Origin: Glandiceps talaboti | Lineage: Eukaryota; Hemichordata; Enteropneusta; Spengelidae | Assembly: GCF_964340395.1 (NCBI RefSeq) | Contig: NC_135558.1 | Coordinates: forward strand, 11,583,501-11,647,500 | Direction: 5' to 3' | Length of the DNA: 64,000 nucleotides | Shown: positions 23,101 through 33,854 of the stretch, piece by piece | How positions within the stretch are numbered: the first letter of the stretch is position 1 | Layout: each line of letters starts with the position of its first letter | Position numbers and translations under genes: made by a program | Notes under the pieces: generated by a model | The model's input: only the letters and a program-made list of their open reading frames with translations | What the model was told of the DNA's origin: nothing | Database searches by the model: none

Positions 23101-23668
23101 CTACCAAACCAGGGTGACTATAGAGTTTGAATTAGACAAGACAGTGTTTTTATGTCTCACACCAAGGTTTTTTTGTTACAAATTACATAAAACAAAATGC
23201 ACACACTGATAGCGCACAAGCATATAAAATGATACATTTTATCTCACTGTGAACACAAACAAATATCACAGTCAGATGAAACATGGAACATTCAAATACA
23301 GAACTGTTCGTTTGTGTTCGGAATGTCCTAGTATTTTGTGTTTGTGTAATTCATGACAAAAAATGTTGTGTGAGAAAAACCATTGTGTCACCTAACTGAA
23401 AGCCTACTGTCTCTCTGATTTGGTAGTATTAGTATTTTGACATTAAAACATACATTATCTCATGTCCAACTTTACTCCGTTCTCTTGACAGGTTGCCAGT
23501 GAATTAAATGCTGCTATTTTAGAAATGGAAAGTAGAGAATCCACACCAAAGCTTGCCAAGCTGTTAAAACTTCTATTATGGTCGCAAGATCAGTTAGATT
23601 CAAAAAAAGTGAAGTACCCCAAGATGACAGACCTACCCACTGGAAAAATACACCCACATACAAAGTGA
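20002..23668 (+). CDS. GID8: GID8 (TWA1), CTLH/GID E3 ubiquitin-ligase subunit; 4 coding exons
   Basis: Exons 20002-20119, 21223-21419, 22072-22269 and 23492-23668 splice with matching phases into a 229-residue protein, essentially the length of human GID8 (228 aa). GID8 is a scaffold of the CTLH/GID ubiquitin ligase with RANBP9, MAEA and RMND5, and binds through its LisH, CTLH and CRA domains. Visible landmarks are [20 protein letters not shown] (start of LisH), [26 protein letters not shown] (CTLH), [31 protein letters not shown] and [14 protein letters not shown] (CRA). The C-terminus [18 protein letters not shown] keeps the conserved KYPKMTDL and then diverges from vertebrates. The gene is complete, and the frame is intact despite two local tandem duplications. 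Confidence 0.96.
20097..20215 (+). repeat. 60-bp exact tandem duplication spanning a GID8 5' splice site
   Basis: The 59-60 bp from GATTATGGATTATTTAGTAA through the GTAAAC donor to TCTTGTGTTACAT occurs twice in a row, from 20,097 and from 20,157, with no difference I can see. It spans the last 23 nt of the coding exon and 36 nt of intron. The identity suggests a recent event, or an assembly artefact. Confidence 0.93.
20375..20499. mobile_element. Family-1 MITE copy in GID8 intron
   Basis: Contains GGCCAAATTTTGTTGTTGTG, GAGTCACCACATAGTAAGAG, ACACCAAATTTTGATGTGTC and the end TTAGAGGACACACC. Same order as the 9,059 copy, slightly shortened at the left end. Confidence 0.75.
21223..21419 (+). CDS. 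GID8: GID8 coding exon 2 (LisH end, CTLH)
   Basis: This 197-nt exon has acceptor TTCATCAG and donor CAG|GTACTC. Together with the split Glu codon it encodes 66 residues from [16 protein letters not shown] to RYLFFHLQ. The alignment to the known protein is gap-free, with only conservative changes such as [14 protein letters not shown]. Confidence 0.96.
22072..22269 (+). CDS. GID8: GID8 coding exon 3 (CTLH end, CRA)
   Basis: This 198-nt phase-0 exon is flanked by TTTACAG and AAG|GTAATG. It encodes [20 protein letters not shown], then [11 protein letters not shown] and an [14 protein letters not shown] block ending in QRQK. The QQHLIELIR and LALLAF blocks are near-invariant in GID8. Confidence 0.96.
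22485..22745. mobile_element. Possible short interspersed element
   Basis: CATGTGTCCTGGAAAGGCCT at the left and CCTGGAAAACTGGTGAAAAA, GTCATGGAATTTTATTTGAC at the right look like ends of a dispersed repeat I associate with invertebrate genomes. Only one copy is in this window, so this is weak. It sits in GID8 intron 3. Confidence 0.25.
23492..23668 (+). CDS. GID8: GID8 coding exon 4 (C-terminus, seeds a minisatellite)
   Basis: After the TCTTGACAG acceptor this exon encodes [39 protein letters not shown] and VKYPKMTDL, ending IHPHTK and TGA at 23,666-23,668. The last 19 codons (from 23,609) are the first unit of a 56-bp tandem array. Because 56 is not a multiple of three, the junction with unit 2 supplies the stop codon, and the other units are 3' UTR. 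Confidence 0.95.
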   Translation, partial: VASELNAAILEMESRESTPKLAKLLKLLLWSQDQLDSKKVKYPKMTDLPTGKIHPHTK

Positions 23669-24006
23669 TATACCCCAAGATGACAGACCTACCCACTGGA
23701 AAAATACACCCACATACAAAGTGAAATACCCCAAGATGACAGACCTACCCACTGGAAAAATACACCCACATACAAAGTGAAATACCCCAAGATGACAGAC
23801 CTACCAACTGGTAAAATTCACCCACATACAAAGTGAACTACCCCAAGATGACAGACCTACCCACTGGTAAAATTCACCCACATACAAAGTTAACTACCCC
23901 GAGATGACAGCCCACCCACTGGTAAAATTCAACCCCACACAAAGAAGTGCACCCCACAAGATGATAGATGCATACCCACTGGTAAAAAATTCACTCCCAT
24001 GTAAAT
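23609..24006 (+). repeat. 56-bp minisatellite derived from the GID8 last coding exon, about 7 copies
   Basis: Units start at 23,609, 23,665, 23,721, 23,777, 23,833, 23,889 and about 23,945. Each carries the core CCCCAAGATGACAGACCTAC, which is the codons for the conserved P-K-M-T-D-L. Unit 1 is coding and in frame; units 2-5 are near-identical and units 6-7 are progressively decayed. The conserved protein sequence exists only in unit 1, so the array arose by duplicating coding sequence rightwards into the 3' UTR. Confidence 0.95.
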
Positions 24007-24766
24007 TAAACAAAAGACTTGCAAACGACTGAAACCCATGGTAGTGAATATAATATACCTATGACACTACATATTTAGAGTTATAATCCAAACTGAGCAT
24101 GCCCAGATGCAAAGGACTATGGGATTATTTGTATATATGCTAATACATGTAGTTAACTAGAAGGATACTCCACATGCTATGGTCTGAATACCCAAGACTA
24201 CATTATTTTGTGGCTGCAAACAATGTGACATCATGTTTACCACTGTAATAAGTTCAGTTGAATGATACAAATTTCCCATGATGCATCATTCAAGATGGCA
24301 GTTTTGAGAATTCCCTATTCAGATAAATTCCAGAGTCCCTTTGAATGAACAGCTCAGAATACATACAGAATATTGAAACTATAGAGGTATCACGAAATTC
24401 CAACAGTAGAGCTGTACCATGCGTAGAAACTCAAGTCGGACCGACTTCTGAAAACATTTCTGAATAGCCGTTGTCATGAAACACAAGTTCAAGTTCCAAA
24501 GAAACAGTTCATGTTAATTAGCTCTCTGAACCCAGTGGAGAAAACAATGCACATACCATCAACTGTCATGATACTTAGTAGTCTTTCTGCCTAGATTCCA
24601 TGGCATGTCATTGGTTCATAAATTATATGTATATGAGTTGTAACATAGAACTAGTGGGTAGTTTTACACGTTTGCTGTATACAAAATGTAGGCTTTTTAG
24701 GATCATATTTCAGGTTTTGTTAATGTTTAAACTTTTCAACTTTTGGTTGGCTAAATGTCAAAACAA

Positions 24767-24772
24767 AATAAA
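24767..24772 (+). terminator. GID8: Candidate GID8 polyadenylation signal AATAAA
   Basis: This is the first canonical AATAAA I noticed after the GID8 stop on the plus strand. It is followed by T-rich DNA. If used, the 3' UTR would be about 1.1 kb and would include the minisatellite. Based on the motif only. Confidence 0.4.
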
Positions 24773-24799
24773 GCAATGTTTATATCATATTTTTTTGAA

Positions 24800-25500
24800 T
24801 TTGCGGAGATATGTAGAGTGAGTGAGTAAGAGGAAGTGAAAGAGATAACACAACAAAAGATGTAATGTATTACCATTCCTGCAAACTCAAGCTAATATTT
24901 CTTACACGACACTGTGAAATAGGCCTTTCCAAAATTTGCCTTGGTGGCGCGCTACTTCCTGTCCATGTGTACCTTGGGGGTATACATGGTATAGGTTACT
25001 TGGTTAATCATAGAGCACTGCTGTTTTCCTTGGTGCCTGAAAACAATATGAAAAACATCCCTGATTTACAGTTCTACAGAATACCAAAGGACAAGGCTCT
25101 TAAGAAACAGTACTATGAGGTGATGATACCCCCAATATGAGAGAGGGCGCAGTATTATTAATTTCCTGTTTGCAGTCTGGAATGGAAAAGAGGTAGTGGT
25201 TTATGATGATCTGTATTACTTGTACCTTTTGTTTATGCTCTCCTTATAGAACTCCTCTAAACAAGAAGGCCAACCTATAATGTACAAAGGATGAAGTTCA
25301 GCAGATATGAAATGTGGTAGATACCATTATTTTAGCCTTTGTCAGATCAATTGTTTCACTGTCCATAACTTTACTAAACAATATGAGTGCTATACATTTT
25401 AACGTGTTCAATATGTGAAAGAGAGGGGAGAAAGTGTGTGTGTGTGTGTGTGTGTGTGCGCAAGAGGAACTGAAAAGGTAAGAGGTAGAGACAGCAGTAA
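24800..25500. other. GID8 downstream region, no assigned gene
   Basis: One open frame (24,865-25,140) ends LQFYRIPKDKALKKQYYEVM, which is vaguely THAP-like but has no zinc ligands. A (GT)n run lies at 25,434-25,458. Nothing else supported. Confidence 0.4.
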
Positions 25501-25537
25501 CCATGACAAACTATTCCCTCTTATGAAATATACTGAT

Positions 25538-25553
25538 CAGCGCCCTCTAGTGG
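25538..25553 (-). promoter_or_regulatory. Consensus-like CTCF site
   Basis: On the minus strand CCACTAGAGGGCGCTG matches the CTCF core CCASYAGRKGGCRSTG at every position. It lies in the interval between GID8 and the LIM gene. Motif only; family-1 MITE ends also contain AGAGGGCGCACTG, so a repeat origin was considered, but the CCACTAG part is absent from them. Confidence 0.5.
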
Positions 25554-25908
25554 CCGGAATTCAAGCAAAATCATTGCAGAAATCGGAGACTACACAGCAG
25601 CAGCATTTGTTTAGAATCATAAAATATCTTGAAATCTGCAATAGATGAATATAAATAATCAGTTTATTCACATATATGAACCTACCACAGATAGTTAAAT
25701 GGGATGACTACATGTTTTGCTCATATGTGTACACAATGATGTAGTTAAATACTAGTATCAATATTGTTAGTCCCTGGAAAACTAGTCCCGGTGTTTCCAT
25801 TTTTCATTTCATTTCAAAAGCTATTTACTAATGGTAGGTAATCAGCATCACAACTTCTACGAGAAATATCGATGCAACTGAGCACTCTGTACATATGAGT
25901 TCGTAACC

Positions 25909-26840
25909 ATGGTGAAAACGCTGATGGATGTACGGTAAGAATTCTTATCCTCGAAATCAAATCCAGTAACTTTAGAATGACCCGTCAACTTCCTTATTCC
26001 TTTCTATTTCGTCCCTGTCATTCTTTACAAAACGTAATTAATACTCGTCTAGCGACTCGTAGCGACAAGTCCCCTCAGATCACTCGTATTTTCCTTGGCT
26101 GAACAAAGGAAACATTGGGGAATAATATTTCATTTTCAATTTTTGTGCGTGTTAATAAACTACTTCTGTCAGGTGACTAGATATCTGTCTTCTAATTTGA
26201 TAAATTCACGGACGTTTACCCAGGTTGAAAGTTGGGTGTAAGGAGCACTTGGACTAACTGCTTGTGTATCTTATACGTCGCGTCGTTCCGCCCTCACCGG
26301 CCGGATGGCTTGACCTATGTGTGAGGGCGTCCTGTCACGGTGCACGTCGTATACTCGGTATACTACCTTACAGACTGTGTGAGGGTTGGGGAGGTGGTTG
26401 TACATATTATTTTGTCCTCAACCAAATGAATAGAATGAGTAAAAGTACAAAAATACAATAATTATTACATATACAAAATATCCAAAGTCTTTTATACAAC
26501 CTGTCTGACGAAGTTCCAGTAAAAATAATGAAACAGTGTATTGCTTCCTGATTTATTCAATGGAAATGAGCACAGCTGTGTTTGATGCGTTACTTGGTGT
26601 ATTTTGTAAAATAAAATGTCCGATGTCCACATGCACACTCTTGGTGGTAACTTAAATTGTGAAAGTGAACTAACCGTGTTGACTTGCGCCATGATGATGA
26701 CGATGGTAATTATCTCCCTCCAGGTTAAAGAAAGCTACGAATACGTACAGTTTTGTTTTAAACCTTTCTGGCGAATTATTGCAAAAGAATTTCCCCTACC
26801 ACAGTTAGAATACGGTTTAGACAATAGATATTGTGATTAA
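25909..26840 (+). other. Possible small spliced gene near a CpG-rich patch
   Basis: AACCATGG at 25,906-25,913 opens MVKTLMDV and reaches a CG|GTAAGA donor at 25,934/25,935. A pyrimidine-rich acceptor TCTCCCTCCAG at 26,723 begins the next candidate. Spliced in phase this gives a 36-residue peptide ending NTYSFVLNLSGELLQ... at 26,808. In the other frame the second segment reads VKESYEYVQFCFKPFWRIIA and stops at 26,840. The intervening 25.94-26.40 kb is CpG-rich. I do not recognise either reading. Confidence 0.25.
26263..26373. mobile_element. Family-2 hairpin repeat (copy 1)
   Basis: Contains CCGCCCTCACCGGCCGGATG, TTGACCTATGTGTGAGGGCG, TCCTGTCACGG and TACCTTACAG at the right end. The same ordered blocks occur at 54,519. 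CCCTCAC and GTGAGGG form an internal stem. Confidence 0.6.
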
Positions 26841-26849
26841 TAGTAAAAC

Positions 26850-29480
26850 TGTTGTGTTCAAACGACTGTTTTTTCAAAGATTTATTGAAAGTCTACAAGA
26901 ATTTCATCACATGCCACAAATGTGTTGTTGTCATGTACTATACTTCGACTTCAAGACTGTATGTAAATGTAAGTACTGAAGAAACTCGGCTTTCTTAACT
27001 AGTTTCGAAGATAGACACAATAGATTTTACCAAATTTATATTTGGGGAAAGTGACAATGAAACTGTAATTGCGAAGTTGAAATGTTTGTGCATATGTGTC
27101 ATAAAAAATTCCATTAAGGGGACAGTGGGAACGAAAAGGTTGGTGGCGCTTTTCATGACACAAACGGTGACCCGAATTTTTAATCTGGTCTGAAGAGAGA
27201 TTGGGGAATGACAAAGTCGGACGTATTCAATAACTGACGTCGGCAATAACAAGCTTATCATCGTTGGTGGCGCTTTTCATGAAACGGTATGGAAGCGGCC
27301 AAACCCAGAAAACTTTGACAGTTCAAGGGATATTGCCGTCCGGGTTTGTTGCTGTCAAAATTAATGTCAATTGGCTAATACTTGAAGTTCTCTATACAAG
27401 TTACAGTGTGTAACTAGTAAAAGGAAAAAGGGTGCATGTATCTACATCGTATTAATGGGTGTACTGATATTGAAAGAGTAGTTTCGAGAGTGCGATTTTG
27501 CATTGTAAGTTTATCTGTGTTCAATAACCATCATCCATGGTCGATTGCTACAGTGGTATTCCGCCAAACAAAAATATTGTTGACTATTGATTTCAAATTT
27601 TAAAATGTAAGTCACATATTTCTCAGTATATGTTATACAACAAGCACACAGAGTTTAAATAAAAGTGATGACGAGGTACGTTATGTTTTAATAGTTTCGG
27701 CGAAACATTGGTTGAAGTATCAGGAAAACGTAAACACATTCTTCAATATTTTAATCGATATTTTGTAATATAAACACATTTTACTCGATATGATTTATAT
27801 GAAAAATGACGACATTTCAAAATACAATGTCTTTTAAAAGAATTACCGACGAGTGTTCAGACAATCCCGTTTTCCACTTCCGCCCCCATCAAACTAGGTA
27901 GCCATGGCAAATACTGATCGGGCGTACCTGTAGACAAAACAGAATGCACGGAGACATGTCATACAGTAGAGTAAACTAATCGTGCCCAGTATGCCACCTT
28001 TAATATTATATTTTAATCAACTTAGAAAACGTCGAACGTCCCGGGAGATAAAGAATTATTTGTAGAAAGGTCACAGTAAAGACATGAATACAAATCCACC
28101 TTTACATGAAACATGTAAGTTTACGGTTCGGAACCTACGTATATATACATTCGATTTTAATCCATCAAGCTGTCACTTTTACAATATAATTCTCTAGTTT
28201 GTCTAAATCACTGGATCTGAGACTCAGCTACACTAGCTCACGACTAGTAAGCGTGTGCATAGTGAACGAGTGTTGCGGAGTCAGTAGCCCATCTACACGG
28301 CACTAAAAATCCTACCTGAGGTAGGATTCAGATAGTTTGAAGCCCGTGTAGGCGCAATTCTATCCTACCTCACGTAGGACTTGGGACTGCCTCAGGTAGG
28401 ACGACCTACGTGTAGATGGGGCGACTCATCCAACGACGGCTAAATAAATAGCCCAGAGCATGGGAAACATACATCATATAAACCTTCCCATCTCCTGAAT
28501 GTTATCATGCGACACACGTGTGATATTCATAAAATGAGCCATACGAATTAGGCCTATCTTCTGTTCTTGACCACCTCAATAGCTCCGTTTCACGTACACC
28601 TAAAGTGTAATCCTGGTCTTTAAACTGATATGAATTGATCTGCTTAATTCATAATACATTAGTTCATATTCTTAATTTAGTGCGCCTCATCTCATACAGT
28701 ACCAGCTTTGAATCCTCAATGAATACAGAATTCTAACCACTCATCTCGGTGTCAGTGTCTCCATTCATACATATTCCATGTCACAGTCACCATTGCCATC
28801 TGCCATCACCATCAATACTTCCACTGCACATTCATAATACACGAAAGAGAAAATGGTTCAATTTCGAATTCCGTTCATACTTTGGGTGATTTTAATTTTC
28901 CTTTCGTTCAATTAAAATATGAACAGAATACTTGATAAAATGGAGGGCGGGGGGTTCAATACGAATGAAGTAAACTGAGTACTTTCCTTTATAAGATCTT
29001 ATAGCTAATTACCTTGGCAACGAATAATTACCATTTCTATTTTGCTCTTGGTCGTGTTTGTACATGCATTTAATGTGCAGTGGATTGTGGACAGGTTGGT
29101 TAATTCGATGTTGTCCACTTCCGTTCCATCACAAAGGTTTGAGAGTACAACCAATTGAAAGAGAAATATCTGAGAGGGTTACCAAGGTAAACCAGCAGTA
29201 GGTCTGATGAATAGGGGCACAGAGGGTGTAGTCAGATATTAACATGGAGGAAATAAACACGGGGGGGGGGGGTAGATAGGCCAAATAAATATGGGGTGGG
29301 GGGAGGGCAAAGAAAGGGTGGTAAGATAAGCATGAAGGATGCATTAAAATGGGATAGATAGGGGTAACTTAGAGGGATTTTGATACATTAATATGGGGGG
29401 GGGGGCAAATCAAATGGTTCGTCAAGGGGGTACAATAGAGGGGACTGTTCAAATGAACAAAAAGGAATATTGAGGGGATT
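26850..29480. other. Intergenic, CpG-moderate, mostly featureless
   Basis: Direct repeats of GGTGGCGCTTTTCATGA occur at about 27,141 and 27,264. Apart from the foldback at 28,287 and G runs at 29,261 and 29,395, I see no gene. Confidence 0.5.
28287..28422. mobile_element. 136-bp foldback element
   Basis: Ends GCCCATCTACACG and CGTGTAGATGGGGC are inverted. Inside, TCCTACCTGAGGTAGGA is itself a palindrome, and CCTACCTCACGTAGGA and CTCAGGTAGGACGACCTACG are further related arms. Consistent with a multi-stem MITE. Confidence 0.75.
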
Positions 29481-29481
29481 C

Positions 29482-29728
29482 GTCAGATATATTAGGGGTG
29501 TATGCATGGGAAAGTGGTCAGATATATTAGGGGTGTATGCATGGGAAAGTGGTCAGATATATTAGGGGTGTATGCATGGGAAAGTGGTCAGATATACTAG
29601 GAGTGTATGCATGGGAAAGTGGTCAGATATATTAGGGGTGTATGCATGGGAAAGTGGTCAGATATACTAGGGGTGTATGCATGGGAAAGTGGTCAGATAT
29701 ACTAGGGGTGTATGCATGGGAAAGTGGT
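29482..29728. repeat. 35-bp minisatellite, 7 copies
   Basis: Unit GTCAGATATATTAGGGGTGT, ATGCATGGGAAAGTG; copies differ at one or two bases, so it is young. Confidence 0.96.
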
Positions 29729-30384
29729 TGATAATAATGCAATGACAACACAGACTATTGTCCTGTACCCATAGCATGCCTTTATTTTTTAAATGTTTGT
29801 AAATTGGCAAATTATAATACACTGAAATATTGGCAACTAAAATACATCATGTTAAACTTGTTAATATGCACTGTCTAGATTGGCTATGATAACAAAATAT
29901 GATTTCACAGTTGGGACAATGTTACTAACACCCCCTACCCATATCTATGTCTCTCTTTACACTGTTATACCATGGGTTTGGGCTCTAATATACCGGTACG
30001 TCATCTAACCCCCACCAGTCTGTCTGACAAGACTGTTTAGGGCTGAATGACATGGTGTATCTTACAGTCCAAACATGGCTGGGTATAGTATACTGAAAAA
30101 CCCTGCTTACAACATTTAATTCACATTTCCATCAAAACCACAAGTCTGTCTGTAAAGGTGATTGTTAATCAATGCAATGACTGATCACTTAATGATACAC
30201 TGCTTCCATCAAATGACTCATGTTACTAGAAGGCACTGAACTTTAATTGTCATTTATCTCATGACAAGACTGGTGGTAGCTATGGTAACAATGTATCTAT
30301 GACAACTGGTCATCAAGACCAGACATCTACATACTGGCTGGCAGATTACATAAGACTAATGTAGTTTTTTTTATTGAGGCATGT

Positions 30385-30575
30385 CAGAATTGGTTTAAAG
30401 TGTCACAGGTAACCATGGAGACTTGGTGTCAAGAGTCACATGTAACCATGGCGACTTGATATCAAGTGTCACAGGTAACCATGGAGATTTTGTCATGTCA
30501 GGCACATAACCATCGGGGACTTGGTGTCACGCACCAGTGGTAACCATAGGAACTTGATGGTTTGACATCAAACAG
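30385..30575. repeat. About 33-bp diverged minisatellite, about 5 copies
   Basis: The core GTGTCACAGGTAACCATGGA, GACTTGGTGTCAAG recurs with decay. Confidence 0.8.
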
Positions 30576-30579
30576 GTAC

Positions 30580-32870
30580 CTACAGCAACTTACACTGTCA
30601 TTGGGCAGAGTTTTGGGAACAATTTCTCCATCAATTTTTTTTTACATCTAATGAACAATGAAATTACGGCAAATGAAACCCAAAGTTTGCAAAACTTCAT
30701 TTTGTGGGCGAGAATGTACGTTGATGGACCTTTCTGCATCAGCAATAGAACTAAAAATGATACAAAATTTCAAACTGAATGGAATTTACGATTTTTGATT
30801 ATTTCAGGCTGGGTGGTCAAGTTAAGGTTACAGTAGTCACAGTTACAACTTTGTCTTATCAAAACAGTATATTAGTACCCTTATACCCCACGAAAACACA
30901 GAAATAGCTGTCAGCTAAACAGGCAGTTTTATCGTACTTTACTGATATATACACAGGGCCAGCGGCGGCAGCACACACACACACAAAAATAACATCTCTA
31001 GTGATTCTTTCTCCATAGCTGATCATGACAGGTAGTTTTAATGATTTCACAAATTGATAACTGCTTTTTTTTTGCATAGTATATTTATATAGCCGTAGTA
31101 CAGAAAAAAAAATTCGACAAACACTGCTGAAAAAAAAATTGTAAAAAACGTATATATGTCTGTCTTCGTTATAACGTATAGGATCTATTACTACTTGGAA
31201 AAAAACATGTAAATCAGAACATGACATTGACAATGAACTTGATTATAAGACTTCACATTTACTAGAATCTTGTTGCCTTATAGGCCCACACTACTAATAT
31301 AATGTCTGAAAAAATTCATCTCAAATACAGAAATGAAGGAAACACTGAAAAAAAAAAGCTTACACCAATCTCTCATACATGTATATGTGTTTGTTCCTAC
31401 TTGGGTATTAAATGTTGCTATAGTTACTGCTAAACTTTGTTGTAATGGTATCACATCCGTATGTAATTGTACTTTTTTTTTTTTTAAATTTTACAAATGT
31501 AAATTCGTCGGTGTGATACATACTATGCAATCAAAAATACAAAAAAAAGTCATGCACTTTGTTCTGATTTTGAAAGCTTTTATGAAAAAGACATTTGATT
31601 GGCGGAATGCTAGGTTTCCTATACTCAAAAAATATCGAATTTTTTTTGTAACATTTTTTGTCGTTCTAACAAAAAATTTTTTCTTTGAATTTGTCATTAT
31701 CTTGGTCCTTTATAAAAAGCGGATATATTTATTCTTAATCTAGTCGTAACAGACAAAACTAAATATTATCAAAAAAAAGCCATTTTATGTAAATGGTTCA
31801 AAAAGTATTCCATCTGTACCCCTAAATCCATCCAACAATCTGAGAGCATAGTAAAATTGGCTTTTTTTCTCTCTCTCTCTTTTTTTTTTTTTTGGTAAGT
31901 ACATAGTTCATTATCAGTTCTTGTATATTCTTAAATATATTTTGATTACCATGAGTTTTCTTTGTCAAAAGTTGACACAAGAGACAGTGCAAAGAATTTT
32001 CTCTTTTTTTGTTGTTGTTTTGGCTTTAAAAATGGCGTCCTATAATGTATCAAAATACAATGGCGAACTATGAAAAGTGTAGGGTCTAATAGGGGAAGAA
32101 GATACACTCTGTGTTATCAGATTAGGGCATGGTCTGTACTCCAACTACAACTACACAATATTTGATGACATGCTACACAACTACACAGAAGATGATGACA
32201 TCATACTCATCTATCATAAGTTGACAGCTCGCGTCACCTGCATTTCTGCTTTTGAACAAGTGTGATTTTGTTGTAAATATATGCACAAAGTCTTTCCACA
32301 GGCATGGGCTTTGGGGTGATTTCTTTATATAAAAGGGGTAAAACATATTCTGGAATTTAGCTACCAATGATTATTCCACTATACGAACAAAGTAACATTT
32401 GATTAACTTCTGAGTCAGTACACCATGTCCAAATCTTGACTACAGAGGGCGACATTTGTAGTGGCGCAGTACAGTTTTCTTTGAACAGAATATCTTGCAA
32501 GCAGTAGGAACTCAAAGTACGGTTTCTCAGCAAAGTCTATTTGCAGATAACAGAAGATATGAAGACAAAGGCAACAAAAGGGAAAAAAACTTGACATTGT
32601 TGGTTTATAGTTTTACAGAACATGTCAGACGACTAAAACACTGGGTACTTTTTGGTAAAGTAGAGAAAGTGAGAAGACATCAAACTAACACATACATACA
32701 ACTTACACTTCTATGCTATATTATATATATATTTCAACTAAGCTGTAATTTGTTGGATATTATTCCATCTGTAATCGTGCTTGGTTTCTTCTACTTTTAC
32801 GGTTCTCACAGTTACAGATTGAGGTCAACAGTTGATGAAAATCAGCTATGAGAAAAGGTCTACACATCGG
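30580..32870. other. Noncoding; possible 3' region of the LIM gene long isoform
   Basis: T- and A-rich tracts (31,470-31,900) give low-complexity frames on both strands. A long-isoform terminal exon would be expected somewhere left of 33,855, but no acceptor/ORF pair in phase 0 stands out. Confidence 0.4.
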
Positions 32871-32877
32871 TCAATGA

Positions 32878-33190
32878 AGGTCACAGGTCATCACAAGGGT
32901 CAGAGGTCACCATGAAGGTCAATGAAGGTCACAGGTCATCACAATGGTCATAGGTCACCATGACGGTCAATGAAGGTCACAGGTCATCACAATGGTCAGA
33001 GGTCATCATGAAGGTCAATGACGGTCACAGGTCATATCACAATGGTCAGAGGTCATTATGACGGTCAGTCATTGCAATGGACAGTGACAGTCAAAGGTCA
33101 TCGTAACAGTAAGTGACGGTCAGAGGTCGTCATGGTGGTCATTGATAGTCCAAAATCATCACTATAGTTCAGTGAGTCAAAGGTCACCAT
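32878..33190 (+). repeat. 48-bp minisatellite packed with nuclear-receptor DR1 motifs
   Basis: AGGTCACAGGTCA occurs at 32,878, 32,926 and 32,974 and CGGTCACAGGTCA at 33,022, exactly 48 bp apart. Between them are GGGTCAGAGGTCA (32,897), TGGTCATAGGTCA (32,945) and TGGTCAGAGGTCA (32,993, 33,043). Decayed units continue to about 33,190 with AGTCAAAGGTCA-type pairs. Each is a direct repeat of AGGTCA-like half-sites with one spacer base (DR1). Confidence 0.93.
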
Positions 33191-33660
33191 GGTGGTCATC
33201 GATGGTTGAAATCATCCTGGTCAGACAAACAGAGGCAGTCATCAGCGGTCTTTATAGTGGTAAAGGTCAACATTATGGTCCAAGATTTCTGTCCACTGCA
33301 CAGATAATTAAGTACAAATACATCCCCCAAAACATCCTCACGATTACAAGTCCTGCAAATGAAATAAAAGGTGTAAGCATACTTTAACACACAAAAAAAA
33401 AACGGGTATCAGATAGCGCACGTCACAGACAAGGAAAAAACATATCTGCAACATGAGCATACTATGTTATTACATTGAGGAAAGGAAGCAAAATAGAAGG
33501 TTTTTAACCCCAAATCATACATTTTTACCCATACGCTATATTTATGTTGTTGCTATGGGCATAGTGATGGTTGCTATGGTGTTTGGTCATTGCTTTAAAA
33601 TGCTTTCACTCCCTACTGCACATAAATAAATACGAAATATATGAACTATCAAGTAAAACA

Positions 33661-33757
33661 CAAGGCATGTATGCACATACGTATGTGCATATATACACAC
33701 ACGTGTACACACACGCACGCACGCACGCACGCACATACGCACACACACACACACACA
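33661..33757. repeat. CA/CG-rich microsatellite
   Basis: ACACACGCACGCACGCACGC followed by CACACA runs. The several open frames here are artefacts. Confidence 0.95.
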
Positions 33758-33854
33758 GCAAACCTTACCATGCCTCTGATACAACTGAACCTCAAGTTAG
33801 ATGTGCTCAAAAAAATGAAAACAAAACAGACCAAGAACTAGTTTTCATACTCAC

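Noticed and set aside
31333-31743. 136-codon plus-strand frame rich in Phe and Lys
   Set aside because: Arises from poly-T and poly-A tracts; low complexity.
32415-32597. Candidate long-isoform terminal exon reading DFAEKPYFEFLLLARYSVQR
   Set aside because: The apparent acceptor is CTGCAAATAG, whose AG does not give phase 0 for this reading; the phase-0 reading is also open and equally unconvincing.
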